A DNA stretch of 5,633 nucleotides, from positions 1 to 5,633 of the forward strand of contig CAMOGC010000109.1 of the NCBI GenBank assembly GCA_946613955.1, read 5' to 3'. Below, in pieces: positions 5,605-5,633 of this stretch. The notes under the pieces were generated by a model that ran no database searches, was not told where the DNA came from, and saw only the letters and a list, made by a program, of their open reading frames with translations. Position 1 is the first letter of the stretch, and each line of letters opens with the position of its first letter. Both the position numbers and the translations under genes were made by a program. The stretch comes from an uncultured Clostridia bacterium (GTDB taxonomy: Bacteria > Bacillota_A > Clostridia > Christensenellales > Aristaeellaceae).

Positions 5605-5633
5605 GGCGGGACGAAAACTTTTCCGCCTTTTTT
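5605..5633 (+). terminator. Possible intrinsic terminator at the right edge
   Basis: On the + strand, GGCGGGA (5605-5611) pairs with TTCCGCC (5621-5627), with one G-U pair and a 9-nt loop, and six T follow up to the window end. No rightward gene precedes it, so it would end only antisense or read-through transcription. The T run may also continue into unseen sequence with another meaning. Confidence 0.35.

Overview
The window reads as chromosomal DNA from a GC-rich member of the Clostridia (Bacillota). This placement is inferred. The supports are strong AGGAGG-type ribosome binding sites, GTG and TTG starts, two recognisable sigma-A type promoters (TTGACG-17-TACAAT and TGGACA-17-TATAAT), intrinsic terminators, and a protein set typical of gut Clostridia. 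No mobile element, CRISPR array, tRNA or rRNA gene was recognised.

The left part is rightward. A cyclic-di-GMP phosphodiesterase (EAL domain, then two PAS-like segments) occupies 1-1655 and may be cut at its 5' side by the window edge. A 160-base gap follows, holding a good promoter and a strong leader hairpin. The next gene, 1816-2994, encodes an AI-2E/PerM family membrane protein and is closed by a 12-bp stem-loop at 3034-3061. This stem-loop also faces the converging gene from the right.

The right part is leftward. A STAS-domain anti-sigma-factor antagonist-like protein (5497-5201) and a 196-residue protein that looks like a degenerate RsbW/HATPase-type partner (5071-4481) appear to form one transcription unit. 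Its promoter is at 5565-5593 and its terminator at 4433-4468. Two GC-rich hairpins lie between the two genes. Beyond the terminator is a class C beta-lactamase-like serine hydrolase (4366-3194), read from a TTG start.

The main biological theme is signalling: c-di-GMP turnover on the left and a compact STAS/HATPase-like partner-switching pair on the right. The pair is the most interesting item, because the kinase-like member lacks the usual N-box asparagine and has no obvious glycine boxes, and no sigma factor or PP2C phosphatase gene is visible next to it. The transporter and the hydrolase have no demonstrable link to either signalling unit.
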